Shown: positions 13,301 to 28,300 of the stretch, in pieces | Layout of the letters: each line of letters opens with the position of its first letter | Numbering within the stretch: the first letter of the stretch is position 1 | From: a virus | Length of the DNA: 34,686 bases | Direction: 5' to 3' (one strand) | Virus record (IMG/VR): IMGVR_UViG_3300010370_000117 | Coordinates: 1 to 34,686 of that record | Position numbers and translations under genes: made by a program | The notes under the pieces: model-generated | Databases searched by the model: none | The model's input: only the letters and a program-made list of their open reading frames with translations | Told to the model about the DNA's origin: nothing

Positions 13301-16300
13301 TGCAAACCCAGTTGTATACAACGGCACCTTTATTGTAACTTCTCGTATTGACGATTTTACATTCTCATATCAATTAAATGTGCCTACTAATATTATCCCA
13401 CAGGGTAATATTCTTTTGTCAGTTGACCTCAATAGAGGTAAATCTGATGTGCCATCTATCAATAAAGTAATCAGTGAGTTTACTACCAATATTCAGAATA
13501 CATTCTTTAATAGTGATTATGTCTATATTGCTGCGTCTGGTCTTCCAAACTACAAAATTGGTCCTTTCACTGGTTCAGCTCTGATTCCTGGTAACCAACG
13601 CAAACTATTCAGACTACCAAGAAAAGTCCAAACTATCTCAGAAAGAAAAGATATTGTTCCTGGCACTCCAATTGGCGCATGGATAAATGGTGTTTCGATT
13701 TGGTCTTATAAGTCTCGTGAATTTGTAAGATTTGGTCCAATAACATCAATCGATGTTATTGATGGTGGTATCAAATATGACGCTGGAAACAAACCATCTC
13801 TAGAAATTTCAGGTGGTGGTGGCACTGGGGCATCTGCAGAAGTAGTTATTAATGGTCAACTGGTATCATTTGAAGTTACTAATGAGGGTAGTGGATATAT
13901 TGAGCAACCACTGGTCTCCATTGTCGGCGGTGGTGGTAGTGGTGCTACAGCGCAAGCAATCGTCACTGGCGGTAGAGTAACAAGAATCCTGGTTGAGCAA
14001 CCTGGCACAGGTTATATCTCACAACCCAGCGTTTCAATCACTGGTGGCGGTGGCACTGGTGCTACAGCAACTGCTAATGTTAGGGGTCCTGTAGAATCAG
14101 TATTTCTCACAAGTGCTGGTAATGGGTATACTGAAATTCCAACAATTAAGTTAAATTCTGGTGAAGGTGCCCTTGCACAACCAATTGTAATCAATGGTCG
14201 TATTGTTTCTATTGCTATTATCAACTCAGGTGCTGGGTATACCACACCACCAACGGTTGTAATTAATGGCGATGGTTTTGGTGCAATTGCAAAGGCAAAT
14301 ATTGGCACTGTTGGTGAAGACAAGGGCAGAGTGCTGAGCGTTGAAATTACTAATAGGGGTATTGGATACACTCAAGGCAATACTACAATTAGATTGGAGT
14401 CAATTGGAGAAAACGCAGTATTCCAAGCAAATGTATTTGAATGGAATAAGAACCTGCAAGCAGACCTTTCTACCAAATTTGACTCTGCTAGAGGTTATGT
14501 TTTCACTGGTTATAATAACCAATTTGGTGGTGAGTATGCTCACCTTTCTGACCCTAAAGAGTTGAGATATGTAGTTGGTGATAATGTTTTCCGCAATCCA
14601 GTCACTCAACAGTTCCAAGAATTAACATCAAACTATAAGCACTCCCCAATTTTGGGTTGGGCATTTGATGGCAACCCAATTTACGGTCCATATGGATATG
14701 ATGACCCAACTGACCAGAATAGCGGTATTAGAAGACTGCGTACATCTTTTAAATTAAAGACAAATATTGTATTTGATGAAAATACCAATCCCAATCCAAG
14801 TCGTATTGATGGTCCTTCACTGACAGAGTATCCTGCAGGATCATTTATTGATGACTACTTCTATGATTTCCAGTCTGGCGATTTAGACAATTATAACGGT
14901 CGTTTCTGTAAGACTCCAGAATTCCCAGATGGAGTTTATGCATACTTCATCACAATCGATGCTTCCGATGCTGGTAAGGCAGAATTTCCATACATCATTG
15001 GTCCCAAATATAACTCACTGCCTGATAGTTGGAACTTTACTCAAGGAGCAACTCAGGAAAATATCCCTGCAGATATTGTGAGATTCAGAGACCCATATGT
15101 TGACGTTGATATTGATGTCGATCGTCAACCAAATCAAGAGTCCAATGTCTTAACTACTGAGATTGAAGGTTATCCTATTATCTTTGAGATTCAAGACTCC
15201 AATAATGATGGTTTGATTGATGCTAACGAGCAACAGGAGTTTCTTGAGTTATCCGAAGAACCAACTCTGCAAATCTTTGATTACTTCCCACAAGTATCTT
15301 CTGAGTCTAGAGTTGATATTGAAGTTGAGAGCACAACTCAGTTTGAAGATGCTAAGATTGATGGATTTGTTATTGAAAATCCAGGTGTATCCTATCAGGT
15401 TGGAGATACTGTATTCTTTGATAATGAGGGCACTGGTGGTTTTGGTGCTTCTGCCCTTATTGAGTCGGTTAAAGGACAGAAGATTCTTGGTTATACTAAA
15501 GAAATTATTGCAGATAAACCCTACGGTGTTATTACAACAGAAATTGAGCACGAATTGCGTCAGGATGATGAAATCCTTGTAAATTCAACACCCATCTTAG
15601 ATAATACCAATAAGACCTTTAAAGTAAAGGTCGTAGCAGGTATTGAGCGTATCAATATCATTCAAAGTGGTGTTGGTTACAATCGAGACATTCCACCAAC
15701 CTTCGAACTGATTACATCAGCAGGTCAAGATGGTCAACTTGAGTTGATTCTTGAAAATACTGGTCAAATCAATAAAGTAAAAATTGTCAATTCTGGTAAT
15801 GCATACGACCCCGAAAATCCTCCAGAGATTCGCGTATCACACCCTCAACAATTCAAGAAAACTCGTTATTGGTTAACTGAATATTACGAGGCAACTAGCA
15901 CTGTAAGAATCATTCACTCAGTTACAACATCAGATAGATACACCTACATTTGCGGTAGTATCACTGAGTCTGATGGTGATATGTCTGGTTTTATCGCCAA
16001 GTTTGATGACCTTGGCGCAAGAGTGTGGCAGAGAAATCTGCTTCCACAGAATTCTGGACAAAAGAGAGTTGAATTCATCAAGATGGTCATTGATGAGGAA
16101 TTTGAAAATGATGTCATCTATGTGGTTGGTCAATCCTATAATCCAACTACCTCACAATACAGTCCAGATGTATTCCTAGCGCAGTATGAGTCTGGATTTA
16201 ACAATGCAAACGCTCCAGATGGCATTCTGAGGTGGCAAAGATCTATTGCTGGTATTTCTGGCACTACTAGAAGAGATTATGTGACTTCTCTTGCATTAGA

Positions 16301-19300
16301 CCAAGAGAAGAAGATTTATATTGGTGGTTACACTGATACCAACTCACCAGACCCAGATGATATGTGGGTAATTCAGTGTGATTTTGATGGTGACATTAAA
16401 GAGAAGCGTAAGATTGCATCGGCAGATGGTTCTGAGAGACTTTACCAGATTCATCTGATTTCTGATGATAATTTCTTCTTTGTTGGTGTAAATGAAGATA
16501 CGGATGACCTCATCTTTGGTCAATTCTTCTTTGATGGTGCAAATATTGAAATTGATTGGATTCGTCAGATTGCTGTTATTGGTGGTCAAGTAAGAAATCC
16601 CAAATTTACAGTTGATGATTATGGTGCATGTATTCTTGTTTGGGATGTGTATAACGGCACTACAAGCAAGTTTGAAAAAATCCAAATCAACAAATTCCAG
16701 ATTTCAACTGCCAATGCACAGTGGGAATGGGCAAAGAGCATTACTCTAAATACATCCTTCCTGTCAATTAATCATGCAAACGTTAGCGTTGACGTATTTG
16801 GCAACTACACTATTGTAGCAGACGTTGTTGAGTCGCAAAATGAAAGATATTCAATCATCCATTACTTGAAGTATGATGGTACTATCATTAAAGAAACCAA
16901 AGTTGTAGATGTAAGTAATATTGGTTTTAGTGCTAAGAATCATACTGTTGACAACTCTGGTGACTGCATCATCGCAGCAAACCGTCAACAATCAGACCAA
17001 CTCGCATCCTTTAGATTTAATACTGTAGGTGATATTGAGTTTGATTTTACAAAGCAGAATTTGGCAACTTGGACATATGTTGACCAAGCAAATGTTGTTT
17101 TGGATACAACCATCTATAAGTATGGCACTGGATCTTTGAAGTATGTTGCAGGTGCAAAACCAGCATCTCTGACAGGGTTTGACATTACACCAAACGAGTG
17201 GTCTGCTAGAGCATGGTTCTCGATGAATACAACTGCTTGGTCAACTGCTCATCAACCAACATTCTTTGAGTTTGTACCAGCAACAGGAAACCGAATTCGT
17301 TTTGATATTGATGGTGATTCTGGCAGTGCCAACTACCAAAAGATATTGATTTATGTAAATGGAACTTTAGCAGCATCATCAACAACTGCAACTTCTTGGT
17401 CGGCATTTGCATCTGGTGCATGGGTGCATGTTACCTTCCAAAAACGCCAAGAGTCCCTGGGTCTCTATAAGTATGAGGTATTCATTAATGGCAACCTGCA
17501 ACTGAGTTATCAGACAACAGATGACATTCATCTGGATGATATTGTGATTGGTGGTCCATCCGTATTACCAACTACAACAAATTGCTTTATCGGTAATATT
17601 GACGACTTGGTAATTGATGATATTGCACCATATGAAAATGCATACACAGTCCCAACGTCTGAGATTGCTATTACAACATCAGATTCTGACGTTGTTTTAG
17701 TTAAGTTTGACCGTTTGCATACGAATAGAGGTGGTTACACTCTCCAAGACGTAACCCGTTATGGCGAATTGGAGTTCAGTGATATTGAAACTGCAACTAC
17801 TTGGGTGAATATTAACATTCCAGCATTCCAAGCTTGGGAAGAAGGTCCTGGTGGTTTGCAAATCCTCGACATGTCGCAGGTTATCTCCACATTTAACCCA
17901 ACAACATATACATTATCTACTGCCAAGTATCAGTATGCATCTAAGACCTCCACGGTGCCATCACCTAGAGGTAAGAGATTAATTATCGATTGCGACGTAA
18001 TCAATAAATTCTATCTTAAGGATGCATCTTACCAGAAGATTGATAATGTGTTGGAATTCACACTAAATCAAAGTGCATTCTTAACAAAATACAGCATCAT
18101 TCAGCAATTTAACGCACAGGGTGTTACCACAGCATTTGGTACTATTGTAGGCGTCCCAGAGGGCACTCTTGCAAATCCTGGTATTGGCACCAAATACAAA
18201 GTTGGTAAGATTTATGGCACATTCAATTCTACCGACCGCCTCAGAACAACTGCAGGTGATGTAAATGAAATTATCGGTGAGTATTTCGATACTGAAGAAG
18301 CAGAGCAACCATGGGTAGCAGGTGGCACATACGCTATCGGTGATAGAGTCTACGCAAACAGAAGAATCTATCAATCACAGAGTGCTGGCACCGCAGGTAC
18401 CATTTCACCTCAACATACATCAGGCACTGCATCTGATGGAAGTTTGGATTGGGCATTAGTTGATGATGCTGGTAAGTTTGATATCGATCTTACCGAAAAA
18501 CCATACCCAAGACCCATCTATGCTGGTCTTGACATGCCTGAGTGGGATTCCCAAAAGTTATATGCTGTTGGTCAGAGAGTCTGGTGGAAACTGAATGTTT
18601 ATCAGGTTGCAGTAGGCGGTGGAGGTGTTTCTGGCACCAATCCCCCAGTCCACACAACTGGCAGCCAATCCGATGGTAGTGTTACTTGGGAATTTGTAGA
18701 AACCCTTGAACAAATCTCTCCATATGCAAGATTTATGGAGTATGACCAGGGAAATAACTACAGCGTCCTCATCGAAGAGATTCACCCTGGGTCTAGTTAC
18801 ATTCCAGGAGATGTTGTAAGTCTGAGATCCAATAACATTCAGTTAGACTCTTCAAGAAAGCAGGTAAGAATCGTTGGATTCCCATCTGTTAAGAAAATTC
18901 GCGTGACTGCACGCCTTGAAAAAGATATCATCCCAACCCAGTTTGATAGGACTGACCTTGTATATTGCACATCAACAAGTCCCCACTTCTATAACATCTC
19001 CGATATCATCTACACTGAAGGTTTCCAGGGCGATCAGTTTGATGGTTCATTCTTTGTCCAAGATGTCATTGGTAGCAGAGAATTTACTTTCGCTATTCGC
19101 AATGCTGCCGTTTCAGATCCAGTATTTAATGCTGGAGCAATCAGCAATGTCAACATTTACGCTAAGCACCCAACACTGAGATTCACTAAGAATCACCAGT
19201 ATAACTTTGACCTTAGTGACCCATCAAACTTTGGTTATTATCTGTCATTCTCTCAAGATAACCAGTATAAACTGGAGTATTCATTCAATAATATTGTTAG

Positions 19301-22300
19301 AGAAGGCACTCCAGGTATCCAGGCAGCTGGTGCGGCACCATTCGTAAAATTCCTGGTAATTGGAGATATTACAAATATCTCATATTATTTTGACCCATCA
19401 CGCACAGGTAGCAACTCTCCTGTTGGTGCAAATTCGTTTATTGATGTTTATGCAACCCCATATCAAGGAAGATTTAAGATTGCTCAAGTTGTTAATGATT
19501 TTACATTCAAATTCCCACTCGTAAGAGAGCCAGAAAAGAATTCTGCAGAGATTGGTGTTGACGACCAAGATAAGGAATACTCCTTCTACTCAACAACATC
19601 TACCAGAGCAGTTGGTCCTATTAATAGCATCAAACTGGTATCTCCTGGTGGTTTCTATAAGAAACTCCCAATTATTAAAGAGATTGCATCCTTCCGCCAG
19701 ATTGAAAAAATTGTCATTAATGATGGGGGAACAGAATATTCCCCAGGCGTCTATTATGATGTCCAAATTGCAGGTGATGGTGAAGGTGCACGATGCATTG
19801 TCACTGTGGACTTCGATGATGAAGTTGGGTCTGGCACAATTACCAAGATTCAAGTTACAGACCCAGGTAAAGGTTATACATTTGCATCCCTTGATATTGA
19901 TTCTATTCCTGGCATTCTTGGACCCACACTTGCTGGTTCTGGTGCCTCAGCAACTGTTGTTATTCCAGAAGAAGGTAGTGGTGCCTCAGTATTCCTTACA
20001 GGTAGAAATATCGGTAAGATTAAGAGACTTAAGAATAATGAGTTTGGTTTCGGTTATTCGCACGACTACACTCTGAAACCAGAAATTACATTCCCAGTCA
20101 ACCTGCAACTCTTCAATACTTCTATTCTTTCGGAAATCAAGATTACAGACCCTGGCAGCGGTTACACTTCTGCTCCTGCAGTTGTGATTGAAGGTGGTGG
20201 CGGCGTAGGTGCTGAGGCAGTCGCTGTTGTAAAAAATAATCGTTTAAATGAGATTCAAATCAAAAATCCTGGTGCTGGTTACTCATCCGAGCCTACAGTC
20301 ACCCTGAAGTCTGAGTTTAACTACGTTGTTAACCTTGACCTTAACTATCTGCAGTTTAACTTCCCACATGGCATTACAACAGGTGCTGCCATCCAATTCC
20401 GTGCAGATAATATTGGATCTATTGAAGGTGATCTTCCAAAACCAAGTAGTGCTGGTTTAACAACTCTTGTTGAGGGTCAAATCTATTATGCAATTGCTGG
20501 AGAAATTAACTCCCTTGAGCCAGACCAAATCCGCTTTGCACTTACCCCACAATCCGCTGCAGCAGGTGATTATATCACATTCCTGACTCAGGGTAGTGGT
20601 CGCCAAGTGTTGCTTACCGAAGTCTTTGGCGGTAAAGCAGTTGCAGTGGTGGAAACTTCCAGATTCTTGGAGGGTGAAACTGTATTCCAAGGTAACACCC
20701 TGGAGCAGGCATCTGCCATTGGCAAAGTATCCACAAACACAGGTTGGCAGATTGGTCCTAAGATTCTTAAGATTGTGGACTACAATGGTGACTGGAAAGT
20801 TGGCGAAAAGGTCAATGGTGTCATCTCTAAAGCATCTGGTATCATTGATAACCTTAGTATTGCTCGTGGTGTGCTCAACATTGGTTCACTCACTAAGACC
20901 CCTGGTAAGTTTATCGATGACGTTGGCAAGCCATCTGAGATTGTCCAAAAGATTCAGGACTCCTTCTTCTACCAAAACTTCTCTTATGTGATTAAGTCGG
21001 ATATCCCCATCACTAAGTGGAAGAATCAGATTCTGCAAAACAACCACCCAGCAGGTTTTCTGATGTTTGGTCAGTTACAACTGACTGGTGGTAAAGATAT
21101 TTCTGGTCGCAAAATTGCAACTGAGTTTACTAAAGAAGTAAATATCAATAACTATGCAAACATTAATCAGATTACATCATTTGCTGCAGCACAACCAATC
21201 TACACAGATTACAATAACACCGAAGTCCTCTTCCGTAAGAAGCGCCTGACATCTTCGGAAGAAATCTTGACATCTATTGTTAAGAAACTTGATAATGTTT
21301 CAAATCTTTTCTATGGCATTGAAAAGTCATTCCCAATTACTGTTGAGGGTGAGCAAGTAATCGTTAATAGTAACCAGTTACTGATTACTTTGAATGGTAT
21401 CATTCAAGCACCTGGAGAGTCTTATCAAGTAGTTGGTGGCAACATTGTCTTCTCCGAACCACCAAGACCAGCATCTAGAGTCAACTATAGAACTTTAGGC
21501 ATTACACCTATTCCAATTTACAGAATCAATCTGTATTCTGGCACAGTAGGTATTGCTAACTATGGTATCTTCCCAACTCTGGGTCAACAGGTACAAGGTC
21601 AAAATACCAATACTTTTGGCACAGTAATCGACTCTGGCACAAACCACATTGATGTCATCAACATCACTGGTAGTGGATTCCAGTTGAATGAAGAAATTAC
21701 TAGAGGCACACTCTTCTCTGCTCTGGTGGAGTCGGTGACTCTACTCAACACTGAGACTATCTTCAGATTTGGTGAGTCAATCACAAACCTTGAGGGCGAT
21801 ACTGCAATCATTGAGGAAGTTAACATTGACCCAGAAGGTAATGTAGTTGACAGAGTTGTTGTAAGTAAGACTTCGGGCACTGCTGAGTTTGAAACTGGCA
21901 TCTTTGATATTAGACTAAATGAATTCATCTACTCAGCATCCAGCAAGATTGCTGGTAAGGTAACCTTTATTTCACCTTATATTGACCCAGCAACTGAAGA
22001 TCCTGTGGATGAGTTGATTCTTAACCCAGGGTCCACCTTCTATGGTTTGCTGTTTGAGCGTCTGGTGAGTATCACCAACCCCAACGTCATCCTTGATGAT
22101 ATTTCCAAGTCATCGATTACTGCAACAGAATTGTATGACTCGGGAAATAGAATCAACGCCAACTTCTTAAGTTTTGAAGATGTCAGAAGCACAGAGGTTA
22201 CCTATACTGACCTTACTAATGGCACTCTTATCGATGGCGAGTTGGTTTCAAATAAGAAAGTAACTTATACAAATCCTGTGACAGCATATCATGGTAGTGC

Positions 22301-25300
22301 TGGCAATAGATTCTATGATGCTGCGAATATGATTCGTGATAACAAGCAAGAAATTATTGACTTTGCTGAGGCACAAATTGCTGTTGAGTATCCCGATTTC
22401 TACTTCCCTGGAGATGTCAACACCAATCCAACTAGCAGATATTCAGATTCATACAGAATGATTCAACTGAATAAGGATTTGATTGTTGGTATGTCATACG
22501 ATGACATGATTACCCAGTATCCTCTGGTATCTGTCCCTGATGTCAACAAGTGCAAGAGAGACCTTGGTTATTTCGTAGATGCGCTTTCAATTGATATCTT
22601 CCGTGGTGGTAATGTTTACACTCGTAAGTTTACATCTTACTACTTTGATGATACTGGTGCTCTGGTATATGTAAACGCTCAGGCGGCAGAGACACGTTAT
22701 GCTTATGAGAGAGCATTAGATTGGATGAAGCAGGCGATTACAAACCAACTGGCTGGCACAATCTCTGCAGTTAATTCTGTAGATTCTTGGACTGGATATC
22801 AAGACCTGACTATCACTGCAGACCCATCACCAAACGATCCATATGGCACTGCAGGGAGCAATACCAGCAATACCGACCCACAGTCATGCTCAGACGTTCA
22901 AGACGCTCTGACGACGCTCTGGGAGGTCGTAGACACTGCTCTGGATACTGGCACCTTGGATGAGTTGCCAGATGAAGAGATTGGCGAATACTCTCCAAAT
23001 GAGACTAAGTGCCGTCGCGACATTGGTTACTTTGTGGATGCTATCGCAAATGATGTTTCTAGGGGTGGCAACTATAACATTGTAACCTTTACCAAATTCT
23101 ACTTCAATAATGCTGGTGCACCTATCAGCAATGGTCTGGTTGGAGAAACTGCACAATCGATAACTGCATTTGAGAAAGCAAGAGATCTTTCATACAGAGC
23201 AATCAATAACCTCCTGTATTATAAGGACCTAACTCTTCTCAATGACCCAGATTCTTATGGTGGTAATGCTCCAGGTCATACCTACGATGCAGACTACTCC
23301 ACTGGTAGTAACCAACTCATTACCAACTGTGCTGATGTCCAGTCATACATTGCAACCCTGACCGATATTGCAGTTGATGCAATTACTGCAGGTAACTTGA
23401 ATAATGTAAATGCTCTTGCAACCATCAGCGATGGCACTTTTGTCAATAGCGAAAACATCAGGTCAACAAAGATTGCTTATAAGAATAAGTCAACTGGTCT
23501 GTTTGCCTTTGATGACCAAATCACTGGTGTTACCAGCGGTGCTATCTTCAAGGCGATTGGCGCTAACGCTGGTCTCAAGTGGATTTATGCAGGTCCAATT
23601 ACAGGTGCTATGCAGATTGGCGAATACATCACAAACTCAACTTTGGCAAATCAAGGTGGTGTTACACAGAGTGTAATTGTTAAAAAAGCAGAATTAAGCG
23701 GCACTAAGTCTCTCAACTTCCCTGCTGCAGGGTATCTTGTTGCTGCAGAATCTTACAATTTTGCATTTGGTGCTACCGATGACTTCACAATTGAAGCATG
23801 GATTAGACCATCTGGCATTAGTGGGACTCAGCATCTCTTTGATTTCAGAAGAACCGCAACTGATGGTCTCAGAATTATCATGGATGGTCAGCAACTGAGA
23901 GTTTATAACGGCACTTCTTCACTGATTATCAGTGGAAATGTATTCACTGCTGCTGATACTTGGTATCATGTTTCTGTTGTAAGAAGCGATAATGTGCTTC
24001 AAGCATATGTGAATGGTGTCCAAGTTGGGTCTAACTATGCCGATACTAATGATTATGGATATGCTCCTTGCTATATCGGTGCAGATTTCAATACCACAAA
24101 CCAGTTTACTGGTTACATGGACAATCTGTATGTCAAGAATGGCACTGCAGACCACATCGGCGCATTTACTCCACCAACTCAAGTTGATTATACAGATACT
24201 GAAATTGTGCTTGGACTCAATGGCGAAGGTCCATTCATCCTGTCAACTACAGAAACATACGCCACACTCACAAGCATTAATGTATACAGTGCTACTACTA
24301 AGGTTGTGAATTATGATGACCTTAGTTTTGTTATCAAGGATATTGACCTGGGTAGAAAAGAATACAGAGATTGTGCTGATATTATCAGTCTGAATGCCGC
24401 TTGGATTGCTGAAGAAGCAGTTGGTCGCATGAAGGCTCAATTCCCAGACTTCATTATGCCTGGTGATGACCCAGCAAATAACAGTTATGGTGGCACTAAC
24501 TACTGCCTGCGTGATACTAAGGACTATATCATTGCAGCACTGGTTAAGGACTTAAGAGATGGTGGCAACTATCATACACTCTATACAGCACGCACATACC
24601 TGTCAACATCTGGTAAGTTGAAGCATGTTGGTAATGAAATTCTGCAGACATTATACACTTGGGATGAAGTGAGCAATATCATGATTGATATCATCACAAC
24701 TACAAGCAATGATTTGTCTGGAGAATACACAGAGAAACTGCGTATTCCAAACAACTTTGATTCACCAGCATCTCAGGCAGTCCAAGACGAAATTCGTCAG
24801 TTAACCACTGACATGCTTGAGGTTATTGCACCATCTCCAAATAGATTTAGAGATTCTGGTATCTTAATCTGGAAAAACCGCGACTACATTGCTGATGAAG
24901 TTGTTGGTTATATTCAAGACAAGTATATCAAGACTCTTGCTGGTAACCCTGTGGATTTCCTTGATATCCCAGGTGATGATAACATTTGTAAGCGTGACAT
25001 CAAGGCATATATCATCCCAGCAATTATTGCGGACCTTGCAACTGGTGGCACATATCAAACACAGAATGTAATTGACTTCTATCTGGATTCTCAGAAAAAT
25101 ATTCTTTTTGTTGAGAATGAATTAAATCCAATGCTGGATGCATTCAATAAGACTAAGGAGTTGTGCCAGTTTGCGGTCAACAATCTTCTGTTAGATGCTG
25201 GCACAACTGCATCTGAATATGGATATTCAGCATGGGCACAAGATGATTATTATGAGCCACAGTGGACTTCAAGAAATGCATATAGAGACACAACAATCGA

Positions 25301-28300
25301 AGTCGATGATGAAGGTTACCCACAGGCAACTCGCAACCGCAACGACAGATATATTGATGCAACTAATTTAATCAAGGCGAACAAGGAATTGATTGCTAAA
25401 GAAGCAGTTGCAACAATGAATGACTTGTCCAAGTTTGGTGACTTCCAAATTCCAGGTGGGTCTGTAAATTGCGAAGATGATGTTAAGGATGTTTTAGATG
25501 CTCTCACTCATGACTTGCTGTTTGATTGCAACGACAAGATTTATGAAGCAGCGTCAATGTATATTGAGCCAGAGAATAATTCTCTCAGATATATTGAGAG
25601 TGAGTGGGAAGCATCCGTAACAACATTTAAGATTGTTAGAGACATTACAACTCTGACAATGAGAAATGCTTTTGGCAGAGACTATATTCCTGGCACAAGT
25701 ATTTCAGGTGTCCCTGTAGAGTCCTACGAGCAAAATCCCAAAGAAAATATCTTTAAGTATTGTGGCGATGCTATTGATGGAAACATTCGCTATATTGCTG
25801 AGCAAGCAGTGTATGACGGACAGCAGCAATATCCTGGTCTTGTAATTCCGAATGGTGCAATTAATTGTGTCCATGACGTTGCAGACATTCTCAAAGCACT
25901 GGTATTTAACCTGAAGTATGGTGGTGATAACTGGATGCAGTATGCTACTGAATTCTATGTAAATTACTCTGGCAATCTGCAGCATATCACATCGCAGACT
26001 ACAGAAACTATCTGGATTCTGAATAGAGCCCGCGACCTTGCAATTAAGGCAATTAAGGATGCTCCAATCACAAACAACTCTGGATTTGCAGGGTCGCAAA
26101 GATTCTACGATGCATCTCCAAATCCAACAAACCAACTTAGAAATTCAAACAATACTACTGGTATTAACTTAACAACATTCAACAATATTGTAACAAGGTC
26201 ATTTGCACCTGGCACCATTAATATTCAGAATGCTGACAATAGCAGCATTGGTATGGACAATAGTGATGACTTCACTGCACGCTGCATCACTGTCCTCCCA
26301 TCTGGCACTCCAACAGACTCTGTGCTGTTTGAGGGTGGTGGTAGTGGTTATGGCACCTGGATTGGTTTCCGTGACAGTGGCACTTACCTGAGATTCCGTG
26401 CTGGAAACGGTGGTAATGCATATACTGGCGGTGCTTCATACACTAGCGATACTGGTCTCGCAAAGCTGGATATTCCAGTTGCAAATCTTGTTGCTGCTGG
26501 TTATATGGATGGAAACCAACATGAGTTGGTTTGGGAAGTGAGAATTGGTGGTAATATTGCTACAGGTCCAGGTAGAGTCAGACTCTTTATCGACGGCAAT
26601 CTTGTTGGCACTGCAACTACACCAGGATCTCTGAATACTGGTCTGGCAGCAGGTGGTGGCGCATGGTCTGGTGGTAATGATGGTGGATTTGCAGCAACTG
26701 CTGGTGCAGTGCCTGCAGGTGAGCCAACAACGGCATGGCCATATGCAATCACTGGCAATATGGATTACTATCGTGGTCGCTTGGTAGATTCCTCATACAC
26801 TGGCACCGAAGCAAATTCGGTAATTACTGAAATTAACACCTTGATGTCTAAAGTAACATCAGGGATTCAAAATCCAACCAACGTTGCTACTCGTAGTTAC
26901 ACTCTGCCAACTATTTGGCCAGTTAAGTATACTCCAGAGATTGCTAAGCGTGATTTAACAATTACATATGACACAATTAGTGGTGGGTCTGGGGCAAGCG
27001 GCACTTGGTATAACACATGTGGGGAAGTAGCATCATCCATTGATACCCTCATGGATATTCTCATCAATACAATTGAGGAAGCAGCAAATAATAACGTCAA
27101 CTATCTTACTACCAATGTAACCAGAACATTCAAACCAGTCAATAACACTGAGTATCAACTTGGCACTTGCTATGACGTTGTATCTGCTATTGATACACTG
27201 TTTGGTCTGATGACTGAAACATTAGGTGCTGGTCCAGAGAATACAAAACTGATAGCAAACATGATTCTCTTCAATGAGAATGCAATTGCAACCAGAGCAT
27301 TTAATGAAACTCGTGCATATTATGGCACTACAAATCTGACTATAGACTTTGCACTCAATGTGCTGAAATCGTGCAGATATGACATGATTACTGGTGGTAA
27401 TGCTGGGTCATTCAAACTTCTTCAAGATTGGTTTGATGGCGAAGGTAACTTCATTGCATTCCCAGGAGTAACCAGATCTCATATCCTCTTCTGCCTCACT
27501 AAGGTCAGAGAGTATATTAAGAGTGTAATGTATCTTCTGGATACTGACCCAGATTGGACTCTCTATACCACATATAATCCAGTTGAAAGACTTGAGTGGT
27601 TCCAAGAAGCAGCAGAATTCATTGTTGATTCTTCACTAAATTCAATTGAATATGCGTTGGAAGCATCTAAGTTTCCAACAGAAGCAAAGGTTACATTTAT
27701 TGCATCTACAGATGCTGTGAATCTGTCAAATACCTACAACATGGGTATTGACTACAATACTGACCCCGCTCTCGTTACTCTCTTACCACTTACTGAAGTT
27801 GGTTATGAGCGTGCTGAGTATAGAGTCAGAATCAATCGTCCAAACTCTTTCCGTAGGGGAGATATTCTCCAGTATATCCCAGCGTCAGAAACATCTCTAA
27901 ATGGTCTGGCAGGAACTGATTATGTCTATGTAATTAATGCTGAGGCAACTTGGTTTGAGATTGGTCTCCACTACATCCACGATGGCAGATTTAAGCAATT
28001 TGCTGTGGATACTGCAAATACTGGTGCTCAGATTCTGCAGGTTGTCAGAAGGTCTGGTATTGATATTAAGAATATCGTTTACCCAGTAGATCCATCACAA
28101 ACACCTGTCCTTGGTGGTTTCAACTCTGCAGATGTTATCTATGGAGTTACTTCTCAGGCACATGCAGAAATCGGCGTTGTCCAAGAAAACAAGGCAAAAA
28201 TTTACAAGTCGTTTACTAGATACGACCTCAATAACGTGTCCGAAGTGCTTGGAGTTTATGATAACTTTATTAACGGTGAGCAAGTTGTTGTCCAAGGTGC

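Noticed and set aside
13810-14070. DNA tandem repeat as a mobile or satellite element
   Set aside because: Copies diverge at third positions while keeping the protein motif, so it is a protein repeat under coding constraint.
16746-16752. CTAAATA inside the giant gene as a promoter
   Set aside because: Within coding sequence with no gene start nearby; expected by chance at this composition.
26501-26758. Minus-strand proline/alanine-rich open frame
   Set aside because: A shadow of the Gly/Thr-rich coding strand of the giant gene, with typical complement composition.
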